A stretch of 55,959 nt of DNA from Beroe ovata (lineage: Eukaryota > Ctenophora > Nuda > Beroida > Beroidae), in assembly GCA_946803715.1 (NCBI GenBank), contig CAMPET010000002.1:1090436-1146394 (forward strand), written 5' to 3'. Position 1 is the first letter of the stretch, and each line of letters opens with the position of its first letter. The notes beneath the pieces are model-generated. The model was not told the origin of the DNA. It was given only the letters and a program-made list of their open reading frames with translations, and searched no databases. A program made the position numbers and the translations under genes. Below are positions 26,880 to 39,500 of this stretch, piece after piece.

Positions 26880-27484
26880 CTACCTAGAAACTGTCTCATC
26901 GCTAAACCACCTATTGGATCTCAATAAATCGCGAAGTCCGCTTTCAGAAGCGTTCTTCGTTATAGCGATTCTTTCTTGCTGAATGTCGGATGTTAGAGCG
27001 AAATGTTGTTCCAAGATAGCCCTCGCTTTGTGGATGCTACTTTTTGGCCCGACGATGTGTAATCTACGGGGTCGGGTGTGGTATCGGTTGTACAGTGTCA
27101 CCTGAGCAGAGGTCCTGGTCATGCAGCGAAGTGATGGCTTGCGTAGAGACTTAATAAAATAGTTCATAGGTACATAACGTAGTAACCACAGTGTATACAA
27201 CACGGTACATAGGCACTCTATAGGTGGACTGAGGCACTCTATAGGTAGTACACAGTACACAAATTACACCCAAACAGACACAAACACAGACAAATATCAT
27301 ATACACACACACGCACACACGCATACACACACGTCACATACAATAGACACCTATTAACACATGTGCTTGTGTTTCTGTGTTTAACTAAACATTACATGCA
27401 GATACAAACACATACGCAGATACACATAGACTAAACAGAGACATTCATAAATCCACAGTACACGCAGACACAGACACAATACAT

Positions 27485-27541
<57 letters not shown>

Positions 27542-30500
27542 GTGTGTCTGTCCTGTGTGTGTCTGCGTACGTATGTACTATGTCCCTGTGACAAAGACAA
27601 ACACAGAGTACAGACACAGAAAGAAAGACAAAAAACAGACACCCGCACAGGCTAGAAACGCAGACACACGTACACACACTCACACAGACAAGCACAGACA
27701 CACACACGTACACAGACATCCACAGACACAGACACAGACACAGACACATACACACAATAACACAAACACACAAAGACGCACTAACAGACACAGGAATAAA
27801 GACAAAAACATACACCCACACAGGCTAAAACACAGACGCACAGACACACTCAATCGCACACACCCAATCGCACACACTCAATCGCACACACGCAATCGCA
27901 CACACCCACAGACACACACTGACACAGACACAGTAACACTAACACAGAAAGACACAGAAACAGAAACATTCAGTTACACAGACAGACACATCCACAGACA
28001 CACAGTGTCCCACTGTGTATAGACACACAGGTACACAGACATCCACACAGGCTAGAGACACAGACGCACAGACACAGAAAGAAAAACAAAACAGACACCA
28101 GCACAGACACACTCACTCACACACAGACACATCCACAGACACGCACACTGACACAGACACAGGCAAAAATACACACAGACACATCCAGACACAGTTACAG
28201 ACTGTGTATAGACACATACACAGACAGACACACATGACAAACGCACACAGACATCCACAGACATACACGGAGACACACGCACAAACCTCAGGAAATGACT
28301 CCTCGAAGAACTTCTTGTACCCCTCTTTGGAGAACGAGTCCCAAGTGCAAGGGTCAGGGGATGGGATCACCTCAATGTGGATACCACTCAGGTAGTCCCT
28401 CACTCGGTCACTCAGTTGAGAAACCACGCCCTCCTCTCCAGCTATCTCAATATCCGTCTTGGTAATTGACCATCCGACCTAGACAGAGTTACCATAGAGT
28501 TACCATACCAACGTTCGTAAAACTAATATAACGTTAGTTACCAACGTTCGTGATATTCCTGACATGACTTTCATTGGGCAAGGGTTGGCCCAGTATCACA
28601 TGGCTAAATTACTGAAACACTTTGCGCTCAACGTAAGCACAAACACACAATCATATCGTATGAGAAGAGGCCCCATTTAACCTTTTCATCAGCAAACTCC
28701 TGGAATATGTCTCCATAAACTTTCTCATCCTTGAGGAGGAATCCGTGAAGCTCCGCAAGAGGGATTGAGGTGACTGAGAGTTCCTTGAGTGGGACTGTGT
28801 TGTCGAGGTAGTCACGGAGTATTGCGAGATCATCAGGAGTGCCAAATGTCGTCACGGCTTCGCTGTACTCATTTGCCCTGTTCATAAACACCTGGAAAAG
28901 TAAAATCAGAGTTAAATAATGCAAAATCATAGTTGAAATCATAGTTACTCTCATTGAACGTGATGAATTGATAACATCGCATTCACATTGCCTTGGAAAA
29001 TAAACATCCCTGCCTTGGAAAATACACATTCCCTAATCATCCCCATAGTATGGGGCCCACACAAGAGAATTCAATCCTGACGGCTGTGACTTGTCTGACA
29101 AATCGTATATTGCACTTGCACGCACCCTGCGGAAGACATCTCTATCGAGGAAAGCAGAGACCTCGTCGCGTCCTGTGGCCGATGAGAATCTCTTGGTCAG
29201 TAGAGTGGAGTTCCGAGTGGGTCGGGCACACCTGAACTCCATCACATCATCCGTTATTTCATCTGAGTGCGGGGCAGGCGTTATTTTACCGGCAGTTCAA
29301 GGTGATTAATGATATTATCCGTCTGCAGCTGATAGGAATGATTAACATAAGCTTACGTCTTGTTCTCAGCCATTTTAACGCCAAAACCCTCCAACGCCAA
29401 AATGTTATTAAGTTAACTGATCTTTCGCGTTTTTCAAACTTTAAGTTCCTTTATATTACTACTCAAGATACTACTAGCGTATGTGTTATGTTCGTTGTCT
29501 TACAATTGATTTGTTCATCATCTTACGTATCTTTTTAAACACGAGTATATTTGAATCCCATGGCCGCTTTTGTAGAAAAAGTGAGGAGGGGCGTGGTTCC
29601 ATTTTACTGTAGCAATAAAACGAAGCGTTGATCTATTGTAATATTTCAATTCATCTGCCATGAATCATAATCATACATATGAAGATATTATAGTCAAAAA
29701 CAATTGAAATTGTTTGGGTTTCGCAGCCACTTTGTACCTCTCCTAAAATAAAGAAATAATGTGATAGGAACTAAATTCGTCGCCCGTCGGTGGCGGTGCC
29801 ATTTCGTCGCAAGAACTCACCTCGAATATAGGAACCTTGCCTTCTGGAAGTTTCACAAGTGGCAAGCTCAAATTGATGATGTAAGGCGTGTATCAGCCTT
29901 TTTTTATGATAGAGCCAATGGCAATAACTAATTGATACCCTTCGAGCATAAGGTTATCAGGGCGAGTTTTTTTCCTGTAATTCCAGCTCACCGCCACGGA
30001 CGGGCGAGGAACTAAGTTCCTATCACATTATTTCTATATTTTAGGAGAGGTACAAAGTGGCTGCGAAACCCAAACAATTTCAATTGTTTTTGACTATAAT
30101 ATCACTCATTTTTGTGGCAGCTATGTGAATTGCTTAGGTTATTGATTAAGCTCTAGTGCACACGCAGGTGTTAAGCTTTCATTTNTCTCAATATCCGTCT
30201 TGGAAATTGACCATCCGACCTAGACAGAGTTACCATAGAGTTACCATAGAGTTACCATACCAACGTTCGTGATACTACTAACGTTAGTTACCAACGTTCG
30301 TGATATTCCTGACATGACTTTCATTGGGCGGGGGTGGGCACAGTATCACATGGCTAAATTACTGAAACACTTTGCACTCAACGTGAGCACTAACACACAA
30401 TCATATCGTATGAGAAGAGGCCCCGCCTAACCTTTTCATCAGCAAACTCCTGGAATATATCTCCATAAACTTTCTCATCCTTGAGGAGGAATCCGTGAAG

Positions 30501-33500
30501 CTCCGCAAGAGGGATTGAGGTTACTGAGACTTCCTTGTGTGGGACTGTGTTGTCGAGGTAGTCACGGAGTATTGCGAGATCATCAGGAGTGCCAAATGTC
30601 GTCACGGCTTCGCTGTACTCATTTGCCCTGTTCATAAACACCTGGAAAAGTAAAATCAGAGTTAAATAATGCAAAATCATAGTTGAAATCATAGTTACTC
30701 TCATTGAACGTGATGAATTGATAACATCGCATTCACATTGCCTTGGAAAATAAACATCCCTGCCTTGGAAAATACACATTCCCTAATCCCCATACAAGAG
30801 AATTCAATCCTGACGGCTGTGACTTGTCAGACAAATCGTATATTGCAATTGCACGCACCCTGCGGAAGACATCTCTATCGAGGAAAGCAGAGACCTCGTC
30901 GCGTCCTGTGGCCGGGGAGAATCTCTTGGTCAGTAGAGTGGAGTTCCGAGTGGGTCGGGCACACCTGAACTCCATCACATCATCCGTTATTTCATCTGAG
31001 TGCGGGGGCAGGTGTTATTTTACCGGCACTTCAAAGTGATTAATGATAACATCCGTCTGCAGCTGATAGAAATGATAAAGATAAGCTTACGTCTTGTTCT
31101 CAGCCATTTTAACGCCAAAACCCTATAACGCCAAAATTTTATCTTTCGCGATTTTCAAACTTTAAATCCCTTTACTACTCAAGATATTACTAGCGTATGC
31201 GTTATGTTCGTTGCCTTAAAATTAATTTGTTTATCATCTTACGTTTCTTTTGGAATTTTTGGAAAGCATCGCGACGTTTTCTGTAAATGTAACCTTACGC
31301 CCATTTTACTGTAGCAATAAAACGAAGCGTTGATCTGTTGTAATATTTCAATTCATCTGTCATGAATCATAATCATCTGAAGATATTGGTTTAATAGCAA
31401 GCTGATATAAGTAGTGTTGATAAGTTTACAACACTAACCGAAGAAGCGCTGAGCATCCGCTATCTGTTTCTGGGGCCCGATAAATCGGAGTTCCTCCCCA
31501 ACCGCGTAATACTGTAGCTGTGGCAACATGTGTTTGAACTGGGAAGAGGGCAGGATTCGGAATAGCACTGCAGTGGGAACTTGTCGGACCCTGGGAAAAC
31601 GGAGGAGGGGGGTCAATCTCACGAAGTATCATTGTTGCGTTATTGTTGTTGCTTGATGCGTTATTGTTGCACTGCTGCTGTCTTATTGTTGCGCTATTGT
31701 TGAATCGACCCCGGCACAAATTGCCGTAAGAACTGTTTCAGTTTGTTTCTATAATTGCATGAAATCTACACAGAAATAACAACTAATCGTGCAGGCTTCG
31801 CTCAATATCTATCCATGAACAATTGCATTGTGAGAACAGTGTAAACCTGTGTCCACAGTCCACTCTTAGAGTAGCGTTCTGGAAAGTGTTGTTGTGGTGG
31901 TGTTCACAAATACGGAGCACGGCTTCCACATCCGGCTTATAGCCAGAAATGATGACCTTCTCCTCTTTTGGATGATTAACTGTGAATACCTGGCAACGAC
32001 ACTCAAATATCAAATGAGAAAGCTTAGGGAAGAGGTAACTTAATGAAATCAAGAACTTGTAATCTGTGTCGGGAAAAATCTTCATTTTCCTACCGAGTCG
32101 TAAAGGATGACACGGTTCTTTATCCATTTCACAAGCTCGCTTTCGGTAACGACCTCAACAAAGTTTCCGAGAAACCTGTAGTAGGGGCAAGGTCATTAGA
32201 TGTCTCGCAAGTCACATGGATTCTGAGAAAATAAACATCTTAAAACATACTCTTTCGCTTCTGCCACTTCAGACTTGTCCCCCCAGAAATTTATAGATCC
32301 CCCGTTCACGTTATAATCGAACTTCACGCCTGGCCACCGTTTTTGTGTGTAGAGACGTAACCGTTGGTTCTTCAATTTTCGCGACACCAAATGTTTGTTT
32401 TCGTACAACTGAGAAGAAAAGATAAGAAGCAGAACATTCCATAATATTAGGAACTGCAAGCTTGATTATCAAAAGAGTTCACAAACCTGCATTTCGGTCG
32501 CGAAATTATCGACAAAATGTGACATTTTTTCACTGTATCGTTTCAATATGGCTTGATCGTGGGAGGATAGAGTTACAGCACTTCCTTCATCATTCCAGAC
32601 ATAGTCCAGCGAGCCCTGAGTTATGCATTAATAATGGTCACTCCTCCAAAGTTCCTAATTCAGACAATTCTTTTTCAAGTTGGAGTAGGTCACCTGTCGC
32701 TTCTTAATCCTCATTTCCTCAGCAAGTTTCGATTCCTCAAAATGAATCATGAGCTTCCTATCTTCATTCTTGCTCCCATAGTTGATAGTTGTCTTGTGAT
32801 GACCCAGGGTGAATCCTGGTACACTAACCCTCAAATCGTTAATCACACTGTAAATTGCCTTCTTGTCCGTACCAACAACTGTTATGCGCAGTTTGCCGTC
32901 CCTGGTTTCCTCTATATCGACCTGCAAGTAGCAGTAATTGGTTTGTTAACCAAATCATGTGCACAAAATGCCAAGTTCCTCTATTGAACCGCTGCAACAA
33001 AATGCCACACTCACGGAATTAAGATTTTCCATGGGATGCGATAGATTGATGTATATCAGAGTAAAAATCGAATATTGGCATGGGCTTTCGCTGTTTAACT
33101 ACAATACCGACACAAGGCAACAACGCGCTTAACAAACTGTAACATGCAGTACACGCGCTCATATAATGCGACATGGGGACAATTTGAATGTACGTGCGTG
33201 CGCGGCATGTATACAAAATATGCATTCGAATTTCGCGCCGCGCTCTAACGACAGTGGCACGAAAATCAACCAACGAAATCGAAAATAACCTGAAAATCAC
33301 TTTTGCCATTGTAATCACGAATATGACGGGACACTTGCCTTGGGAACATGATCATGTTTCTGCAGGAACTTCCCTACACTGCTCTTACAATCACTTGTAC
33401 AGTCAAGGTATCGGTAATGAACACGTTGTGCTGCATTGGCTATGATATCCATAGTATCGCGTACTGCTGCCTCGTTACCAGTTATACTGTATGTTCGGTC

Positions 33501-36500
33501 TTTACCAGTTAAGGAAACGTCAATCTAAAAGATGATGTCATCAAAACATTCACCACTACTACATCACCGGGCAAGAGAGATCATAAGAGATAAGACATCG
33601 CTTACATCTGGGAAAATGTCTCGGAATTTGGAAACATCACTTTGCGTTGTCTGAATTCCAAGCTGTTCATGCAGCAACTGTTGATAATGTGGGCTGCCAC
33701 AGGGTAGTGTTATATCTTGAGTTATGACACTCTCTGGTTTAGATGGGGTGAGGAGTAACTGCTGCTCAATAGACTCGATTTGGGCCACATCTCCGACTAG
33801 TTTAATATGAAGTTCTGATCCCTCAACACACACTGATGATTTGACCTGCAGAGGAATATGTCATTTTGTTGGAACTTCATGTGGGATTCAATTTCGGATC
33901 ATCAAGGCGAGAAATGTCTCGCAAAACAGTGAAATCGGTAATCCTACCTCATCTCTCACTAACCTTGCCCCCACAGTTCCGAATAAGCACCCTATTGGTG
34001 TGGCCAATGAGCGAGCTATCAGCCAATAGCATGGGTATCACAATATCACGTGATGTTTGGCTTGATAACAACTGTTCTATGTCAGTGGTTAGTGAAGCTA
34101 TGTCCGGTTGCGGCCCAATCAACTCAATATCTTTATCTTTGATCTCAAGATCAATCTAGGGAAGAAGTGATAGTAGAAATTAGTTTACCCATCTGTAAAG
34201 AACCAGTCCAAATTGTCGATAGGTACTGCGGTTTTTGATAATTACGCGATATAAGCACAACAAAAATCACAAAAATGCCACGACAGAAAGCGTTTACACA
34301 AAAGTCGGTGGTAACGAAACCGATGTCACTTACGGTAGGAAACTTAGACGCCAAATCCTCGATCTTCTCACGGAGGAAAGCTCCGATTTTTGCATCACTT
34401 ATTAATATCTCGGAATGAACAATGTTTTCCACGGCCCGTCTCCAATCCTCACGGACATCAGAAGTATGAATTTCAGAGTCTGATCCCACGTGATAAGTAG
34501 CGGTCTCTGGATCGTAGAATAGGACGGTGTCTTGCCATGACTGAAGGGATGAAAGGGAATCAAATCAAAGAAGAATCAAAAACAAGAATCGCACTCGCAA
34601 GCGCTTTATATCCTCCACGGTTCAACCCGAAATATCACACGAACATAGTGGAAATGATGTGAAAGTTGGATTCCAGCTCTTGCAAATTGTTCATAATACA
34701 AACAGTACCTATGCAGTATAATTATCTAGCACTATGATCATGTCATGGGTCTTGTTGCGGGCCCTTTTGACTGTAAGGTAACTTCCTGAAGCGGTCGGAG
34801 GCCGCATGATAAGGGAGTGTCCTTTCATGAGGGAGCGAACCAAAGTGCCAAAGAGATTCGCCTCTTTGGGAACTTGTGAGTGAGACAGATGAAATGGAAA
34901 TATGGGTCATATGCCTGTGAATGACGTTGTCTCTGAGTTCTGACGTCATTCACAGGNCGGTCTCTGGATCGTAGAATAGGACGGTGTCTTCCCATGACTG
35001 AAGTACTCGGATGAAAGGGAATCAAATCTAAGAAGAATCAAAAACAAGAATCGGGCTCGCAAGCGCTTTATATCCTCCACCGGTCAACCCCAACTATAGC
35101 ACGAAGATAGTGGAAATGATGTGGAAGTTGGATTCCAGCTTTTGCAAATTGTTCATACTACAAACAGTACCTATGCAGTATAATTATCAAGCACTATTAT
35201 CATGCTATGGGTCTTGTTGCGGGCCCTAATGACTGAAGCGGTCGGAGGCCGCTTGATAAGGAAGTGTCCTTTCATGAGGGAGCGAACCAAAGTGCCAAAA
35301 AGATTCGCCTCTTTGGGCTTGTTGGGAACTTGTGAGTGAGACAAATGAAATGGAAATATGGGTCATATGCCTGTGAATGACGTTGTCTCTGAGTTCTGAC
35401 GTCATTCACAGGGATGGTTGTGACGCAAGGGGGGGGGGGCATTTCACCTGCCATATAAGGACTTACTATTATGAACTTATCAGACAATTACAGTCATCAG
35501 TGAGCCTGTTTGAGCTATCGTATTACATAAATGTGATATGAGCAATGATGTAGGATGTAGGTTCTATTCATACAGTACACACCTGGGTCATTTTGTCAGA
35601 TTACATTTCCTAGCTGTTGTCTTAGTTATCACTCCTACAGCAGGAATATAGGTACAGTATTATAGTGTATAAGTACCTAGAAGTTGCTGTGAATTAAACT
35701 TTACTATAGTGTATAGGTGGTGGACGAAATTTGGGGATTTTTGGCAAAACTTCATATATCATATTCGTCCTACCCAAATTGTAGCCGCAACATTTAAATC
35801 TCCAAATTATTCATGGGACGTGATTTGAGGACTTATTGAAAAAATCCCCACATTTTCGTTCCCCCAATAATTCAAACTCCGGAATTTTGATCATCTGCAT
35901 TGATAAGTCTCCTAAGGTATATTGCGTTCTTCAACTTTCAGCTGTGTTTCATTGTTTACCATCTCGTTGCAGCTGGAGGGCATTGTATTATTGCGGAGGG
36001 CATTGTATTATGCGGAGACGTTATACCTATTCGTTTTCCCGAGCATTATTATACAATTGTATATACATTATACATTAATTGTACTTTTATCTATATGAGA
36101 TAGGTACAATAATTGCATCATATAAGTAGGTATTTTTTTGATGGATTATTGCTGCCCATTCCTTATATTCCGGCTCTTTCTATTTGAAACAGTTCATCCA
36201 CAGCATACTTTGTAACTCACGGAGTTCTGCATATTTTCCAGACAGGTCTATCATGGGTGCAAGTAGTTCCACTCTCTCTGAGCCGGGTAGTGAGCACTCT
36301 GCCCTCCCCACTTCCCCATATAACGGCAACGCTATCCCCGAACACAAGATACTCGAAGTCACTGCCAATGTCGAGGGTACTTACACTGGGAGATGGTCGA
36401 CCAATGTGTTCGAACAGATGGGACAACTAGAACAGCAATACTCCGAGGGTTTCACTTTGGATACCATTTTCCGGGTTCCTGAGCATGAGTCCTCAGGCCC

Positions 36501-39500
36501 TGGAGGGTCAATGAATGTGAGGTACTTGGCCATTGTTTCCAAACCAACTGAAACAGAGGGTAGCTGGAAACCGAAACTAGTGGATTCCTCGCTGATTGTA
36601 GATGATACATTAACCCCTGGAACTGCTATGACGATAAAAAGTCATGGAGATGTACTTGCTGATGTATTTAACATTATAAACCAGCAAGCTGAATCTGGAG
36701 GTCGGCTTGCCCGTATTTTGTGCACTGGTGATGTGAAGGATGCAGGCTCCCATGGAGAGAAGTTTGGAGTGAAGCTTCTCTTCAACATGCCCCTACATCC
36801 AGATCCTACTCCTAGGTTCATCACTCTTGCTACGTGCACCACCATGAAAGTTTCCATTAACATGGCAACTGCAAAATGTTCCTGGGATCCTGAGAGTGCC
36901 CTCACGCCTCACCTGGACCAAGGCTGGCGACTTGTGGATGTCATAGCCCCACAATATGAGTGCAAGCTCTCCACTCGTCAGCGGAGGTATACCCCCCATA
37001 AAGTCACGGTGATATTCTTGTTTGAGAGGGAGGAGAAGCGGAATGATGACACCACCCCACTATTTGAGGTGTCTGTCTGCACGGTTAAGACAAGGTCGAA
37101 GAAACATCTCGTTTATCACACTTCCAAGATGAATTTGACACCGCTGGTGTCCAACATGGAGAAGATGGGATGGAGGGTGGTGTCCATCTTGGATATTCCT
37201 GAGATTTCTTCCAGCATGTTGTCAAATACGGTGAAAGGTGCTGTAGTTGCGTTTTTCCAAAGACCTCTCTCAGCTCTATAATTGTCACTTTTGTGATGAA
37301 CTACAACGATTGATAATAATCTACCATGAGGAAAGTGTTGTGATGAGAACCTAGTGAATGCAAGTATCATTATCATGACTGAATACAGATATTGTTTTTC
37401 ATGTAGTGAGAAGTGTTCCATGGTCAATTTTATACTTTGCTTAATCGCGTCTTGAGATATTTTCTTAATCCTTATTTTTTTAAAAACTATAACGTTATTC
37501 ATGTCACAAATAATCCAGCTTGTCATGTGTATTTTGGTGAAAGCGTACCTAAACGAAAATAACTTCGCAAAGATTAATCGTAAACTTACTTTCATCAAGG
37601 CCAGGCCAACCTAATGACGCCGAAATATCGTACCAGTAGAGGTGGTATGTCGACACAATACATTATACACATTTTGCTCATCTCTGATATCCCTTCTCGG
37701 AGAAGGCTTCTCCTTTTAGATCCTAAACTTGACAACTAAAATAATGGTTTGGTTCACTATTGGACATCGGGACTGTCAAGTTATCTGTATTATTCGGGAG
37801 AGTTATTCTCCCCAAATCATTGGGAGAATCCGTGGACATATCGTCGCGAATACCAAAGCATCCGGTTGGGTATTCGCGACATTAGGTAATTCGTACTTTT
37901 ACCAGGAAAACACACTCACCTCTGAGAGCTTAGTTAGGTGTCGCCCGCACCACTTTCTGCATCTCTCATCAGATGGGAGGCAAAGTTGGGTAGTTACATG
38001 ACAGTCAAACTTGTTACTCAGATACTGTCGGAATCGGTATGAGCTGGCGTCGTTTCCGAGGTATTCAACAGATCCAATTGCTTGTTGGTCCGGATCTAAC
38101 TTTCCGATAACAACCTGTCACAAATTAGAATAAGGACCAGGATTTAAAATTGGAGGCATGCATCATTCGGGTTTCTCTTCATTTTCATTTACGTCATATG
38201 AGCGACACCGAGAATGTGGCCATTGATTAATGAACAAAATACCTCAAAGTATCGTGCCACGGCTTTGAGCTCCTCCCTCAATTTCTCGGACAAGACCACG
38301 GCTAAACCACGACTCTGATAGTTATGATACTCGAGTCCACTGTTAACAGTGTTTCTTATGACATCTCTCACTGTCTCTGCTTCTGACTTTCCATCGCATC
38401 GTATCAGCAGCCCATCAGAACATTTACTGATAGATACCTGAACCAATGATTATAAAACAGAACTCACTCTTTTATGGGCCGATAACTTATTTATCACAAA
38501 AAGTAGTTTTCATACCTATAAGATTTTGAATCAGTGTAGAAGACAACCAACATTTAGAAGTAAACTAAACATGTGGCCACGTACCCCCTGATCGATTTTC
38601 CCAGCGGATTGAAGGATCCTGACCAGCTTCATAATGTTCGCGTTATCTGTCCTGTACTTCAACACGCCCCACACGGAAGACATAACATCATCTGCTTTTT
38701 TCAGTTGTTGAAGATTGCTTGAAGTGAGCCTCACTTTGATCATTCCCGTAGAGCTCTGTACAATCTCAGGTTTCACCTGTGTAGATTTTTGGATATGAGT
38801 TGCCAAATTCCCCCTGTCCTTTTACAAATTCCGAACTGAGGCTCAGAAAATAAACCTGTGCTAGAACGAATAACAACAATAATACCTCGATCTCAGAAAC
38901 TATGGTCTCTAGTTTGTCAGCGGCAAAACTGAAGCATTCCTTATCAGACCACTCATAGACCACAGACTTCTCTGAATCTCGGGGATAGAGTGTTCGTGCA
39001 ATATGAAACAGTTCGAGGAGGTGTGAGTTCATCTTGTCATGGGGACCGCACACAATAACCGGGTCTTTCACGTTATCCGGTATATGGACTCGGAATCCGG
39101 CATATTTTCTCCTGTGTTGACACCGTTTGAGAGAATTGCTTTCATAAATTAATAGCTAACCGAATCTTCAGACATCATCAGAGTACCTATACTAAACACC
39201 TATACTAAACACCTAAACAGAATAGCGGCCTTACCAAAAGGTAGGGTGATCCACCCTCAACTTGTTCAACAGATCTCTAGACAATAATAAATCGACTTGT
39301 TGATGACTGTCAATGAAATCTCTTATCTGAAACATGTAGCATTGTGCGAACATTGGTCCATCTTTATTAATGCGCTAATCACAGCATAATAAGGCTATAA
39401 TCGACATCAGAGAAGTACAAGTAACCTCTTCAACTGTACGAGAGACAGCTGATCGGGATCCCATGACAGATATTTGGGCCGTTGTTTTATCCAGTGTCCT

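Noticed and set aside
27381-28427. Several long open frames over the CA-rich tract
   Set aside because: Low-complexity repeat readings. Only the part from 28287 to 28478 is a real exon, in one frame.
36184-36252. Upstream ATG extension of the raftlin-like protein
   Set aside because: A splice acceptor at 36240 and the myristoylation-type start at 36253 favour the shorter protein.
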